Origin: JAIEPT01 sp038217425
GTDB taxonomy: Bacteria; Planctomycetota; Planctomycetia; Gemmatales; Gemmataceae
Length of the DNA: 42,766 bases
Assembly (NCBI GenBank): GCA_038217425.1
Contig: JBBQPM010000041.1
Location: forward strand, 1 to 42,766
Direction: 5' to 3'
Positions 1-8,984 of the stretch are shown one piece after another (positions within the stretch are counted from its first letter, which is position 1; the number at the start of each line of letters is the position of its first letter). The translations under genes were made by a program, and so were the position numbers. The notes beneath the pieces were generated by a model. The model was not told where the DNA came from and did no database searches. It saw only the letters and a list, made by a program, of their open reading frames with translations.

Positions 1-23
1 CGCCTTGGGCAGTGGGATGCGTC

Positions 24-135
24 TTTCCGGTGACGATACCTGAATGGTCACACCCTTTCCCATTCCGAACAAGGCCGTTAAGCATTCAGGGCCCATGGTA
101 GTGCGAATAGCGCGAGAGTAGGTTATTGCCGGATT
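24..135 (+). rRNA. rrf: 5S ribosomal RNA
   Basis: The segment shows the conserved 5S core: a GGTCACACCC-like block, CCCATTCCGAAC, GTTAAGC, the CATGGTAGT loop and GAGAGTAGG. Helix I can be drawn between TCCGG at 26-30 and CCGGA at 129-133. It belongs to the central protuberance of the large ribosomal subunit. The ends are estimated from helix I and could shift by a few bases. No 23S sequence is visible in the 23 bases upstream, so linkage to an rRNA operon cannot be judged here. Confidence 0.93.
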
Positions 136-140
136 TTATG

Positions 141-179
141 AACCCCCTCAAGGGAAACCTTGCAGGGGGTTCTTTTTTT
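141..179 (+). terminator. Rho-independent terminator of the 5S rRNA gene
   Basis: AACCCCCT pairs with AGGGGGTT, and an inner AAGG/CCTT pair closes a GAAA loop. A run of seven T residues follows at 173-179. It starts a few bases after the end of the 5S gene, as expected for an rRNA transcript end. Confidence 0.9.
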
Positions 180-321
180 GCGCCTCGTATCGATAGCAGC
201 GTGAGAATACTCGCCCGTGCGAATGCTTCGGGGCGATGAAAAAACGTCCAGGGTGGCCGGATGCCTCCTGGATCGGTGTGGCGACTGGATCCGGCGCCAG
301 GCAGTCTCGTTTGGGTCGTCA

Positions 322-864
322 TCAACGACAAGGCATTTCGATGGCGAAGAAGCCTCGCAAATAGGGACAGGGTTCGCGCATAAACACCGTTCCCAGGTAA
401 AGTCCGGGCGAGATTTCTCTGATCTCGTCGTGCATATTCGCAAACAGGGGAGTTCCCTTTGGGTATTCGAGCACGATCGCCGGTTTGCCGTCGAGCCAGC
501 TGGGCCCAATGACGTAATACGAGCCGATCCATCGACGGTTGCCAATCCAGCGGTTGGCGAAGTAGGTGTCGGATCCCATATATTTTCCCCGCCAAACTTG
601 GTTGGCTGTCCAGACTTTGATTCGCGGACCAAATCGGTCGTTCAGAAGGAGCATCTCGCCGTTCAGATCTCCTGAAGGGATGTTCCTTAGCTCGCCCTGT
701 CGAAATAGCTCCAGAAGAGCCGTTTCGGAGAGATTTCTTAGATCGGCTACCCGGGTCGGGCGCAGCGGCTCATTCATTCCAACGGCATGGCTTTGTGACC
801 AGGCGGGGAGCGGGGAGAGCAACACGGCTAGCAGGAGATAATGTGGCGGACGTCCGTTTTTCAT
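322..864 (-). CDS. Small exported protein of unknown function
   Basis: This is a 180-residue protein when started at the ATG at 864. That start is chosen because it places a signal peptide at the N-terminus: basic MKNGRPPH, then a hydrophobic LLLAVLLSPLPAW stretch and a likely cut after WSQS. An upstream in-frame ATG at 939 would bury this signal. The mature part has a predicted beta-rich region with closely spaced aromatic residues (VWRGKYMGS, NRWIGNRRWIGSYYV, IVLEYPKGTP) that loosely recalls lipocalin-like or GXWXG-type small beta barrels. I do not recognise the family with certainty. It follows the DUF1501 gene on the same strand after a 189-base gap, so co-transcription is possible but not shown. 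Confidence 0.7.
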   Translation of the reverse strand: MKNGRPPHYLLLAVLLSPLPAWSQSHAVGMNEPLRPTRVADLRNLSETALLELFRQGELRNIPSGDLNGEMLLLNDRFGPRIKVWTANQVWRGKYMGSDTYFANRWIGNRRWIGSYYVIGPSWLDGKPAIVLEYPKGTPLFANMHDEIREISPGLYLGTVFMREPCPYLRGFFAIEMPCR

Positions 865-1053
865 GGTGTCACATCGAGAAAGTGAGAAGGGGTGTTCTCC
901 TCTATCTCGACAAGCAGAATCGGAGACTGAAGCGTCCATTCACTGACACTGACAAAAAGGCGGAATGCAGCCGAAATAACCGACACGGAGTGCGTTGTCG
1001 GCATTAACGCAGCCCGAGTCGCAAATCTCGCGTAAGGCGGCTCACGCGCTACG

Positions 1054-2508
1054 TTACGCCCGATAAAGTTCGAGGATCGGTTTGCCCGCACTGACCACGT
1101 AGGGTCGGGCCGCGAGGTCTTGGTAATGGCTCGAGGGGTCAATGCCCAAAGCGGCAAACATTGTGGCGGCGAGATCGCAGGGAGTGAATGGAGGGGTGCG
1201 TGGATACCCGGCCTGGGCGTTTGTCGCACCGATGAGGTTACCGCCGGCAACCCCGGCTCCTGCGAGGAACACCGAGTAGGCCCCGGCCCAGTGTTTGCGC
1301 CCGGGAATGATGCCGGGGAAGCCCGGTTCCAACGCAACCGTTGGCGCTCTGCCGAACTCCCCCATGCAGACGACCAGTGTTTCTTCCAGAAGTCCGCGCT
1401 GCGCCAGATCCTCGAGCAAGGCGCTCAGGCTACGGTCGAAGCGCGGCAACAGGTGATCTTTCAGGGTCGGGAAAATGTTGTTGTGCGTGTCCCAGCCGAA
1501 TTCGTCCTCGGGGGTCGGCGTCATGTCCTGGCCGCGGATCATGTGGTTCCACATGACGGTGATCCAGGGCACGCCGACCTCGACGAGCCGACGCGCCAGG
1601 AGGCACGCCTGGCCCGAACGGTTGGGGCCGTAGCGCTCGCGGACACGCTCGGGCTCCTGGCTCAAGTCGAACGCTTGCCGATAGCGAGGCGAATCGAGAA
1701 ACGCGTACGCCTGCCGATAAAGCAGATCGCGATTCCCCGGCGTACCGGTGCGTTGCCAGGACGCGAGTTCGCGCTCGACGGCGTCAAGCAGCGACTGCCT
1801 CGCTGCGAGCCGGACCTGCGGCAAATCGGGCAGCGGATCGAGTCCGGGCAGAACCCGTCCCGCATCGGAGATGTCGCCCAGCACCAACGGCTCCGGCGCT
1901 CGGCCGAGGAAGCCGCCGAACTGCCCCGCGCTCGGTTCCCGCGGCGCGAGGACGGGGCCGTTGACATGGACGGCGCTGTACGGGAAGTTCGTCGGGGGCC
2001 GAAGGCGCTGGAGAAGGGCGCCGTGAGTGGGGAAATCGTTCGGGGAGGGACGCGGATTGGAGGATTTTCGCGAATGAAACTGTCCCGTGAGCGCCAGGTA
2101 ACAGGCCGAGCCATGATCGACGTCGTCGTGCGACATGCTGCGGATAACGGCGTACCGATTGGAAAGTCGTGCCAATCGGGGGAGGTGCTCCGTGAACCGC
2201 GTGCCCGGCGTCGCCGTCTGAAGCGTACGGAACTCGCCGCGAATCTCTTCGGGGGCGTCGGGCTTGGGATCAAACGTGTCGAGTTGGCTGACGCCGCCGC
2301 CCGTAAACAGCAGTACCACCGACTTGGCCCGCCCGAATCCGGGAAGGAGCATTCCCGATTCGCCGGCAGACGACGGCTTGTCGGCGAAGGCGCCAAGCCC
2401 CGCAAAGCCGCCCAGCCGCAGCCATTCACGGCGGGTCACGCCCCCCTTGGCGTTTCGTTCATCGCACAGGAAACGTAACACGGATCCGGGCCTCGATTTC
2501 GTCGTCAC
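1054..2508 (-). CDS. DUF1501 family protein, Tat-exported
   Basis: The 484-residue product belongs to the DUF1501 family, which has an alkaline-phosphatase/sulfatase-like fold and is very abundant in planctomycetes. A twin-arginine signal (TRREWLRLGG, about residues 25-34) predicts folded export. Family blocks seen are the early VVLLFTGGGVSQLDTFDPKP segment, a SMSHDDVDHGSA block, the DTHNNIF block and the late CMGEFGRAPTV block. The start is a GTG at 2508 that overlaps the TGA of the upstream DUF1080 gene (GTGA, four bases), so translation is probably coupled. DUF1501 genes usually sit next to DUF1553/PSD1 cytochrome-type genes; here the partner is DUF1080 instead. Substrate unknown. Confidence 0.92.
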   Translation of the reverse strand: MTTKSRPGSVLRFLCDERNAKGGVTRREWLRLGGFAGLGAFADKPSSAGESGMLLPGFGRAKSVVLLFTGGGVSQLDTFDPKPDAPEEIRGEFRTLQTATPGTRFTEHLPRLARLSNRYAVIRSMSHDDVDHGSACYLALTGQFHSRKSSNPRPSPNDFPTHGALLQRLRPPTNFPYSAVHVNGPVLAPREPSAGQFGGFLGRAPEPLVLGDISDAGRVLPGLDPLPDLPQVRLAARQSLLDAVERELASWQRTGTPGNRDLLYRQAYAFLDSPRYRQAFDLSQEPERVRERYGPNRSGQACLLARRLVEVGVPWITVMWNHMIRGQDMTPTPEDEFGWDTHNNIFPTLKDHLLPRFDRSLSALLEDLAQRGLLEETLVVCMGEFGRAPTVALEPGFPGIIPGRKHWAGAYSVFLAGAGVAGGNLIGATNAQAGYPRTPPFTPCDLAATMFAALGIDPSSHYQDLAARPYVVSAGKPILELYRA

Positions 2509-3116
2509 GGAGTCTTAATTTGAATGCGGCGGTATTCCATCTGGCCGCGGTCCCCCTCCAGACCGATGGGGCCGGTCTCGGGGAGGGCGAAGGCGGCCTC
2601 GAGCAACTCGCCGTTACAGGTGCAGCGGGCCACCCGGTCCTTCACGACGACCTCGATCTGATTCCAATCCTGCGGCTTGTACTTCTTCAGTTCCTTGTAG
2701 GGGCCAGCCGCCAGGTAATCCCGGCACTGAAGTTGCGGCCGGCGAATGAAAATGCCGCTGTCGGCATTGGCGCTGGCTCGGAACTCGAGCTTGAGGACGA
2801 AGTCCTTCGGGAACTCTTCCACGGTGTACATCTGCGAGATCAGCCGTTCCTTACCCTTGGGGAAATTTACGCTAAGAATTCCGTCCTTGGCGGAGTATCG
2901 GCCGTCGTCGCTGGACTTCGTTTTGCCGTCAAACTTCTCCAGCACCGCGGCGGCTTTGGGAGACTTGGGGTCCGCCTTGGCGCGGAAGCACCAGCCGGTG
3001 AGATCCTTGCCGTTGAACAGGCTTCGGAATTGCGGGTCCGGTTGCCAATCGTCGGCGTGCAGCGTGTTCACCAGGACGAGGGCGAGAAACGTGAGCAGAA
3101 GGTTTTGAAGTCGCAT
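2505..3116 (-). CDS. DUF1080 (3-keto-disaccharide hydrolase type) secreted protein
   Basis: The 203-residue protein starts with a signal peptide (MRLQNLLLTFLALVLVNTLHA) and contains a single DUF1080 domain. The family hallmark FNGKDLTGW lies near residues 34-42, with a SGIFIRR block near 121-127 and a closing GPIGLEGDRGQMEYRRIQIK segment. The fold is a concanavalin-like beta sandwich; characterised relatives act on 3-keto-glycosides, but substrates vary. It precedes and overlaps the DUF1501 gene by four bases, so the two are probably one transcription and translation unit. No clear Shine-Dalgarno is visible before the ATG at 3116. Confidence 0.92.
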   Translation of the reverse strand: MRLQNLLLTFLALVLVNTLHADDWQPDPQFRSLFNGKDLTGWCFRAKADPKSPKAAAVLEKFDGKTKSSDDGRYSAKDGILSVNFPKGKERLISQMYTVEEFPKDFVLKLEFRASANADSGIFIRRPQLQCRDYLAAGPYKELKKYKPQDWNQIEVVVKDRVARCTCNGELLEAAFALPETGPIGLEGDRGQMEYRRIQIKTP

Positions 3117-3432
3117 GATTTTGCCCGATGCAACGGAGGAGTGTGGCTGAGTAAAACGCTCGCGTCGCCCACGGCGCGAGCCGACTCGGTTCTTTGGGCT
3201 CGCACGCCGTGAAGCGAATGCTCTCTCATCCTATTCTGTGTGACAATCCCGGAAAGTGTACTCATTCCTGCGCCGTCGATAGGATCCGGCAGGATTCTTA
3301 TCCTGCTCCGCCGCCTGAACCGCCGCGCCACCACTCGATTCTACTCTCTTTTTGGAGAGAGGTCGGATTCGGGTCGTCGGCGGTTTCCGGGAGTGTACGC
3401 CGCCAACGACCCATGGTGTCATCGTTCCGCGG
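3117..3432. other. Intergenic region with imperfect hairpins, no gene seen
   Basis: These 316 bases separate the end of the metal-efflux operon from the DUF1080 gene. A 12-bp imperfect stem (3372-3383 with 3400-3411, one mismatch) lies 21 bases after the lipoprotein stop and may end the efflux transcript, although no clear T-run follows. A second tight hairpin (GCAGGAT/ATCCTGC with a TCTT loop) lies at 3289-3306. The ORFs crossing this stretch have no family features. The promoter for the DUF1080-DUF1501 pair should also be here, but I cannot pick one out. Confidence 0.5.
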
Positions 3433-3903
3433 TCACTCCTTGAACTTGCCCTTGGCAGGCAGCTCGTCAATCACGCCGACGACGGTCCCCTCGAAGTCGG
3501 CGACGTTGCTCAGACCCGCGTCGGTTCCGACAAACCTCGCGGCCTTGCCCTCCTTTTCGTCCCTGGGCAACATCTGGATCGTCATGGGGGCGAGCACGTC
3601 GCCTTTCTTGGTCTTCGTCTCCTTGGTGGTCAGAGTGAATTCCTTCGCCGCAACCGGCACGGCCTTGGCGTCCTTGGCGTCCTCGGAAACGAACAAAATC
3701 GTGGATTCCTTCTTGTCGTGATCGACGGTGAACTCGGCGTGGTACTTGCCGAGGTCGAACACAACGCCGTCGTTGGGCCCCTTGCCGTGGGTATGCTCGC
3801 CCTCGCTTTTGTTTTTTTTCTGGGAACCTGATGGTTGATTACACCCCGTAACGGCCAAGGCGACCGCCAACCATCCCCATCCGACGATCTTCGCGTACTT
3901 CAT
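3433..3903 (-). CDS. Small lipoprotein at the end of a metal-efflux operon
   Basis: The 156-residue protein begins with a lipoprotein signal ending in AVTGC (lipid-bearing Cys21), so it should be anchored in a membrane on the outer face. After a Lys-rich linker comes a short EGEHTHGKGPND segment with two His residues, then a small predicted beta-rich domain. A strong Shine-Dalgarno (AAGGAG, six bases from the ATG) fixes the start. It lies 48 bases downstream of the CzcA-type pump on the same strand. The position suggests a metal-linked role such as binding or sensing, but I do not recognise a characterised family. Confidence 0.85.
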   Translation of the reverse strand: MKYAKIVGWGWLAVALAVTGCNQPSGSQKKNKSEGEHTHGKGPNDGVVFDLGKYHAEFTVDHDKKESTILFVSEDAKDAKAVPVAAKEFTLTTKETKTKKGDVLAPMTIQMLPRDEKEGKAARFVGTDAGLSNVADFEGTVVGVIDELPAKGKFKE

Positions 3904-3951
3904 GGCTCACTCCTTACTTAAGTTGAGAAAAAGAAATAACATCCTGCCGGC

Positions 3952-6900
3952 TCACGCGGTCTCCAATAAGTCCTGTTCGGAATTCTCATTGTGAACCAGT
4001 CGCTGGGCATCCTTGCCGCTAAACTTCCAGAACAATCCCGGGTGGAGCAAAAACTCGCAAAACGTCGAAGTGATCAATCCGCCCAGAATTACCGTCGCTA
4101 CCGGGTAAAGAATCTCCAGGCCCGGCTTATTGCCCCCCACGACCAGCGGCACGAGTCCGATCCCCGCCGTGAGCGCCGTCATGAGTACCGGCGCGAGCCG
4201 CTCCAGACTGCCGCGCAGAATCATCGCTTCGGTGAATCCTTCGCGTTCTTCCTTCATCAGATGAAAGTAGTGCGTTACCAAGAGGATGCCGTTGCGGACG
4301 GCAATGCCGCCCAGCGAGACGAATCCGACCATGCTCGCCACCGTGAGGGACTGCCGCGTGATCACCAGCGCCAACACCCCGCCGACGAATGCGGTGGGAA
4401 TCGCATTGAGGATTTGCAGCGTGATCCGGGTCGAGGGGTAAAGCATCATCAGCACGACGAAGATGCCCGCGAACGACGCTGCGGCCAAGAGGCTAATCTT
4501 GAGCGTTGCCGATCGCTGGGCCTCAAATTGGCCGCCGAACTCGATGAAGTAGCCTTCGGGCAATTTGATCCGCTGTTTGACTGTTCGTTCGATGTCCTGA
4601 ACCGCTCCTTCCAGGTCGCGCCCCGTGACATTGCAGCGGACCACTTGCTTTCTGCGTCCGTTTTCGCGGTTGACGAGGTTCGGCCCGCTGGAGTATTCGG
4701 GGAAGGCGGCCACATCTTTCAACCGGATTTCCCGCTTCCCGTTCGGCAGATTCAGCCGAAGTTCCTTCAAGTAGGCGACGTTTGAGCGGTGCGGTTCGCA
4801 GAGCTTCACGACCAGATCAAAACGCCGCGGTCCGTCCAGCACCTGGGAAACAGCCTCCCCTTTCATCGCGGTTTGCACGAAGTCGGCGACGAACTCGCGG
4901 GTGACGCCAAACTGCGCCATCTTGTCTGAATCGAGAACGATGTGCAGTTCATCGACTCGCTCCTGAGGATCGATAATTGGAGGAGTGACTCCTTGCACGT
5001 CCGCAAGTGCCGTTCGCACCTCGCCGGCCAGTTCGCGCAACTGGTCGAGATTGTCGCCATAGATCTTGATCGCGACCTGGGCATTCACCCCGGAGAGCAT
5101 GTGGCTGATGAGGTGCTGAAGAGGTTGTTCGGGTTCGATCTCCACGCCCGGGACCTCGGCCCGCAAATCGGTCCGCACCAGTTTGAGAAACTCGTCGCGG
5201 CGGAGGCTCCCCTCCGGATTCATGGTCAGGATGTACTCGCCCACATTGACGGGCTCGGCATGCTCATCCAGTTCAGCGCGACCCGTCCGGCGCGCGAAGT
5301 GTAAGATGGGACCGTCCGGATTGGCCTTCGATTTCTGCATCGTCAGCAGCTTGGCGTCAATCAGCGCCGACGCTTCATTCGACGCCTTGAGCGACGACCC
5401 GCCCGGCAGGACGACATTGATTTGCACGCTTCCCTCATCAAATTTCGGCAAGAAATCGGCCCCAATCTGCGTGAGCATCCAGGCGCTAAGGCCGACCAGG
5501 ATCCAGGTGATCAGCAGCAAAACTTCCGTTCGCTTCATGCTAAATCGGATGAGGCAACTCGCCCCGCGCTTGAGCACTCGAAGAAGCAATCCGTTCCTAT
5601 GTTCATGTGCAAGCTTCGACTGCGTCAACAAATAATAGGACAGCACCGGCGTGACCGTCAGAGACACCGCCAGCGACGCGAGGATCGACACGATGTAGGC
5701 GATTCCGAGCGGAATGAAAAGTCGGCCCTCGACGCCGGAAAGGGCGAAGAGCGGCAGGAACGCCAAAATGACGACGGTGGTACCGAACACAATCGCCGAG
5801 CGGATTTCGCGACTCGCCTGATAGACGACGACCAGAGCCGGCTTTGGATTCGCCAAGGCGCTATTCTCCCCCAGTCGGCGGAAAATGTTCTCCACGTCTA
5901 CAATGGCGTCGTCTACCAGTTCGCCCATCGCCACGGCGATGCCGCCCAATGTCATCACGTTGATCGACAGTTCCGTTCCCGTGATCACCCCAATCACACG
6001 AAACACCAGCGTAGTGATGACGAGGGAAAGCGGAATGGCGGTCAGGGTGATAAATGTGGTGCGAAAGTTAAGGAGGAATGCAAACAGGACGATGACGACC
6101 AGAACCGCTCCGACGACGAGGGCTTCGCCGACATAATAGATGCCTCGATCGATGAACCGCTTCAATTCAAACAAGTTCGTGTTGACCACCAGGTCGGCGG
6201 GCAGGGTTTCCTCCATATCATGAAGTGCGGCCTTGACAGCATCGGTGAGTTTGCGAGTGTCAGAGTGCGGCTGTTTGACAATGGTGATGATGACGCCAGG
6301 AATGCCGTCGATGCCCGCATCGCCTCGCTTGGGAGCGGGGCCTTCCTCGACGCTGGCCACTTGACCGAGTAACACGGGCCGATCACCCGTGGTTTTGACG
6401 GGTACTTTCAAAAGGTCGAGCATGACCTCTTTCGGCAGCGGTCCCAGCCTACCGATGATGATGACCGGCCGTTCGCCCAACCCTTCTTCCAGAATTCCGC
6501 CGGTGGTATTGAGGTTGCTGGCCTTGATCGCCGTCACAACTTCGTGGAGCGATACATCGTACTCCATTAACTTGTGCGGATCGACCAGGACTTGATATTG
6601 CTTGGTATCGCCTCCCAAGACGATCACCTCGGCGATGCCAGGCAGTTTCAGCAATCGGGGACGAACAATCCAATGGGCAGTGTCGCGCAGATCCATACGT
6701 GCTTCCAATGGAGTGCGAAAAGTAATGGTTCGGGACCGGCCGTTGTGGACGAATGTAACCGCGCGGCCCATCGCGTCCCAGGCGGGATTCATAACCGAGA
6801 CTGGCTCCCATTTTTCGGGCTGATTCCGGGGACGCGGACGCCAGACGGCGAGGTCCGGCTTGCCGTTCTCGATCACCCGTTCGGCCATCAGCCCGGTGTC

Positions 6901-7371
6901 GTCGACGGCTGCAAGGTCGCCGCCGCGCGGTCCTTTGCGGCGATGCAGCCCGACGTGCAGAATTTGCCCCATGATGGAGGCCGGCGGCGTCATCTGCGGA
7001 CGAATGCCGGGCGGCATCGGCACCGTTGCCAACCGCTCCATCACCACCTGTCGAGCATATCTCGTTTCGGTCTTCCAATCGAACTCGACATAAATGACAT
7101 TCATGCCCTGACTCGACTGGCTTCGGACTGCTTCAACTCCGGACGCGCCGAGAATCGCCGTCTCAAGGGGTTGGGTCACCAGCGTCTCCACCTCTTCCGG
7201 CGCCAACCCCGGGCATTCGGTCAGGATGACGACGCGAGGCCGATCGAGGTCCGGGAATACATCGATGGGAATCGTGGTCGTCAAGTAACTGCCGTACGCA
7301 AGCACGACCAGGCACATGGCGAGTACCAGGCTGCGATAACGCAAGGAGAGACGAATCACGGCATTTAACAT
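3952..7371 (-). CDS. czcA: CzcA/CusA-type heavy-metal efflux RND pump
   Basis: The 1139-residue inner-membrane pump exports metal cations using the proton gradient. It begins with the family's first transmembrane helix and the IPIDVFPDLDRPRVVI segment, then the porter-domain ECPGLAPEEVE and QSSQGMNVIYVEF motifs. The central transmembrane block carries GELVDDAIVDVENIFRRL. A C-terminal set of helices follows (SLGGIAVRNGILLV, APVLMTALTAGIGLVPLV). Relatives are usually about 1030-1060 residues. The extra length lies mainly at about residues 144-220, between the IMGQI and DLRDTAHWIVRPRL blocks, a part of the periplasmic porter domain that is usually short. The gene starts 11 bases after the adaptor stop, with AGGGG right after that stop. 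The exported metal cannot be read from sequence. Confidence 0.95.
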   Translation of the reverse strand: MLNAVIRLSLRYRSLVLAMCLVVLAYGSYLTTTIPIDVFPDLDRPRVVILTECPGLAPEEVETLVTQPLETAILGASGVEAVRSQSSQGMNVIYVEFDWKTETRYARQVVMERLATVPMPPGIRPQMTPPASIMGQILHVGLHRRKGPRGGDLAAVDDTGLMAERVIENGKPDLAVWRPRPRNQPEKWEPVSVMNPAWDAMGRAVTFVHNGRSRTITFRTPLEARMDLRDTAHWIVRPRLLKLPGIAEVIVLGGDTKQYQVLVDPHKLMEYDVSLHEVVTAIKASNLNTTGGILEEGLGERPVIIIGRLGPLPKEVMLDLLKVPVKTTGDRPVLLGQVASVEEGPAPKRGDAGIDGIPGVIITIVKQPHSDTRKLTDAVKAALHDMEETLPADLVVNTNLFELKRFIDRGIYYVGEALVVGAVLVVIVLFAFLLNFRTTFITLTAIPLSLVITTLVFRVIGVITGTELSINVMTLGGIAVAMGELVDDAIVDVENIFRRLGENSALANPKPALVVVYQASREIRSAIVFGTTVVILAFLPLFALSGVEGRLFIPLGIAYIVSILASLAVSLTVTPVLSYYLLTQSKLAHEHRNGLLLRVLKRGASCLIRFSMKRTEVLLLITWILVGLSAWMLTQIGADFLPKFDEGSVQINVVLPGGSSLKASNEASALIDAKLLTMQKSKANPDGPILHFARRTGRAELDEHAEPVNVGEYILTMNPEGSLRRDEFLKLVRTDLRAEVPGVEIEPEQPLQHLISHMLSGVNAQVAIKIYGDNLDQLRELAGEVRTALADVQGVTPPIIDPQERVDELHIVLDSDKMAQFGVTREFVADFVQTAMKGEAVSQVLDGPRRFDLVVKLCEPHRSNVAYLKELRLNLPNGKREIRLKDVAAFPEYSSGPNLVNRENGRRKQVVRCNVTGRDLEGAVQDIERTVKQRIKLPEGYFIEFGGQFEAQRSATLKISLLAAASFAGIFVVLMMLYPSTRITLQILNAIPTAFVGGVLALVITRQSLTVASMVGFVSLGGIAVRNGILLVTHYFHLMKEEREGFTEAMILRGSLERLAPVLMTALTAGIGLVPLVVGGNKPGLEILYPVATVILGGLITSTFCEFLLHPGLFWKFSGKDAQRLVHNENSEQDLLETA

Positions 7372-7382
7372 GGTCCGCCCCT

Positions 7383-8774
7383 TTACTTACCTTCGTCTTC
7401 GTTCTTGTGAAGACTGCCGTCCGCGTGAATGTGATACCCTTTGGGAACGCCGCTACTCCCGTCCGCCTTCGCCATCCGATTCAACAGGGCCGCAGAACTC
7501 TGCACCACGAAGGAACCAGGCGGCAGGGAGCCATCGTTGTCGAGGACTGCGCGCTGCCGGTCGATCAATAGGAGACGCACGCTCTGCCGCTCGAACGTGT
7601 TGACGTTCTGGGTAAATACGAACCACTCCGGGCCATCGCGGACCACGGCGTCGGCGGGGAGAACGAATACATTCGTAAGTTTCTCGACCCGAACCGCGAG
7701 TCGCACTTTTTGGCCCGGACGAAACCGCCAAAGCAGAGGCCTCGTTCCGTCGGGACGTTCGACGATCTTGGCTTCGTTCTCCACGGGAATCAGGAAGGAA
7801 AAAGTCCGGTGGATCGGGTCGATGTCATTGACCAGGCGCCCGATCGATAGGGTTTGCTGGAACGCTTCCCAGCCAGCCGCCGGGTCTTCCTGGAAATCCG
7901 CCTCGACGGGCCAGCCTTCTTTGAAGGACCGTTCTACCAGCGCCATCTCATCGCGGAAGGCTTGGCCTTCGATGGCAAGCGACTGGTAATTCGCCAAGTG
8001 ACAAAGCGTCTGTCCCGTCGGTACCGAATCGCCGAGTTTGACTTTGAGAGTGCGAAGCTCAAAAGTTTGCGACGGCATGAGCGACGTTCCGACAGACCGC
8101 GGCTGCAATTTCGATTGCAAGGCAGGAGCGGCGACCTGAATTTCTTTTACTTCCGCGCCTTTAACTACTTGCTCGATCTCGGCCGACGACAGGCCGCGAT
8201 TTAGTAGTTCGCGCCGATGGGCTTTCTCTGCGAGTTCTGATCCGGCAATTTGGTTGTCGATCTCGATCAACTTGATCGTGGGGACCGCCCCGCCCGAATC
8301 TTCCAGTCGACTTCTGATCGCTCGGGCCTGTTTGATGGCTTGAATCGTTTTGAGGAGTTCTGTTTGAGCAAGCAATGATTCGTTCGACAGTTTTAACGTG
8401 AATAAGACGTCGCCGGGCCGAACCGTTTCGCCAGGAACGCGGTGGATGACGCTCACGATGCCACTCGCAGGAGCGACGACGCTCCGATCGCTGAGCGCGG
8501 GGCGATCCACGACGATGCCAGGAACGAGGATCGTCTTCCAGGCGAAATCCACCTTGATGGGCCTGGCGCTGAGCCCCAACTTCTTTTGGGTCGGTTCGTT
8601 GACGATGACCTTGATAACCGGGAGAGAAGGATCGCCCCTTGCTTCGTCGGACTCGCCCGGCTCGCTTCGCTGAAACCAGGGGAGCCAACTCTCACGAGTG
8701 AGATAGCCGGTCGCGGCCAACCCAGCGATGAGCAGAGCGAAGACAATCGTTTTCGCGAAGCGCGGACGATTCAT
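7383..8774 (-). CDS. HlyD/CzcB-type periplasmic adaptor of the RND efflux system
   Basis: The 463-residue membrane-fusion protein has an N-terminal anchor (IVFALLIAGLAATGYL, about residues 10-25). A lipoyl/barrel-sandwich half (VVAPASGIVSVIHRVPGETVRPGDVLF) is followed by a helical hairpin, the second half, a beta-barrel and a C-terminal domain (VFVLPADAVV). It bridges the CzcA pump to an outer-membrane channel. The C-terminus ends with YHIHADGSLHKNEDEGK, a His-containing tail that might bind metal. AGAGGA lies seven bases before the ATG. No outer-membrane TolC/CzcC-type gene is visible in this operon, so the channel is probably encoded elsewhere. Confidence 0.93.
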   Translation of the reverse strand: MNRPRFAKTIVFALLIAGLAATGYLTRESWLPWFQRSEPGESDEARGDPSLPVIKVIVNEPTQKKLGLSARPIKVDFAWKTILVPGIVVDRPALSDRSVVAPASGIVSVIHRVPGETVRPGDVLFTLKLSNESLLAQTELLKTIQAIKQARAIRSRLEDSGGAVPTIKLIEIDNQIAGSELAEKAHRRELLNRGLSSAEIEQVVKGAEVKEIQVAAPALQSKLQPRSVGTSLMPSQTFELRTLKVKLGDSVPTGQTLCHLANYQSLAIEGQAFRDEMALVERSFKEGWPVEADFQEDPAAGWEAFQQTLSIGRLVNDIDPIHRTFSFLIPVENEAKIVERPDGTRPLLWRFRPGQKVRLAVRVEKLTNVFVLPADAVVRDGPEWFVFTQNVNTFERQSVRLLLIDRQRAVLDNDGSLPPGSFVVQSSAALLNRMAKADGSSGVPKGYHIHADGSLHKNEDEGK

Positions 8775-8984
8775 GGCTGTTTCCTCTACGGGATCGGCAT
8801 GGCGGACGGCAGCGGTCGACTTGGACCGTCGCTCCTATCGCGTCGAAACGATGGGCGGGATTACCCTGGCGATGATGGTCGCCGGCGTAAGTATAAGTGC
8901 GGGAAATGCCGCGGTGGGACTTTGGCGCGCAGGAACACGAACCCGTACGCGATGAGCGCGAAGGTCCAGGGTCTCGGTGAAGGA

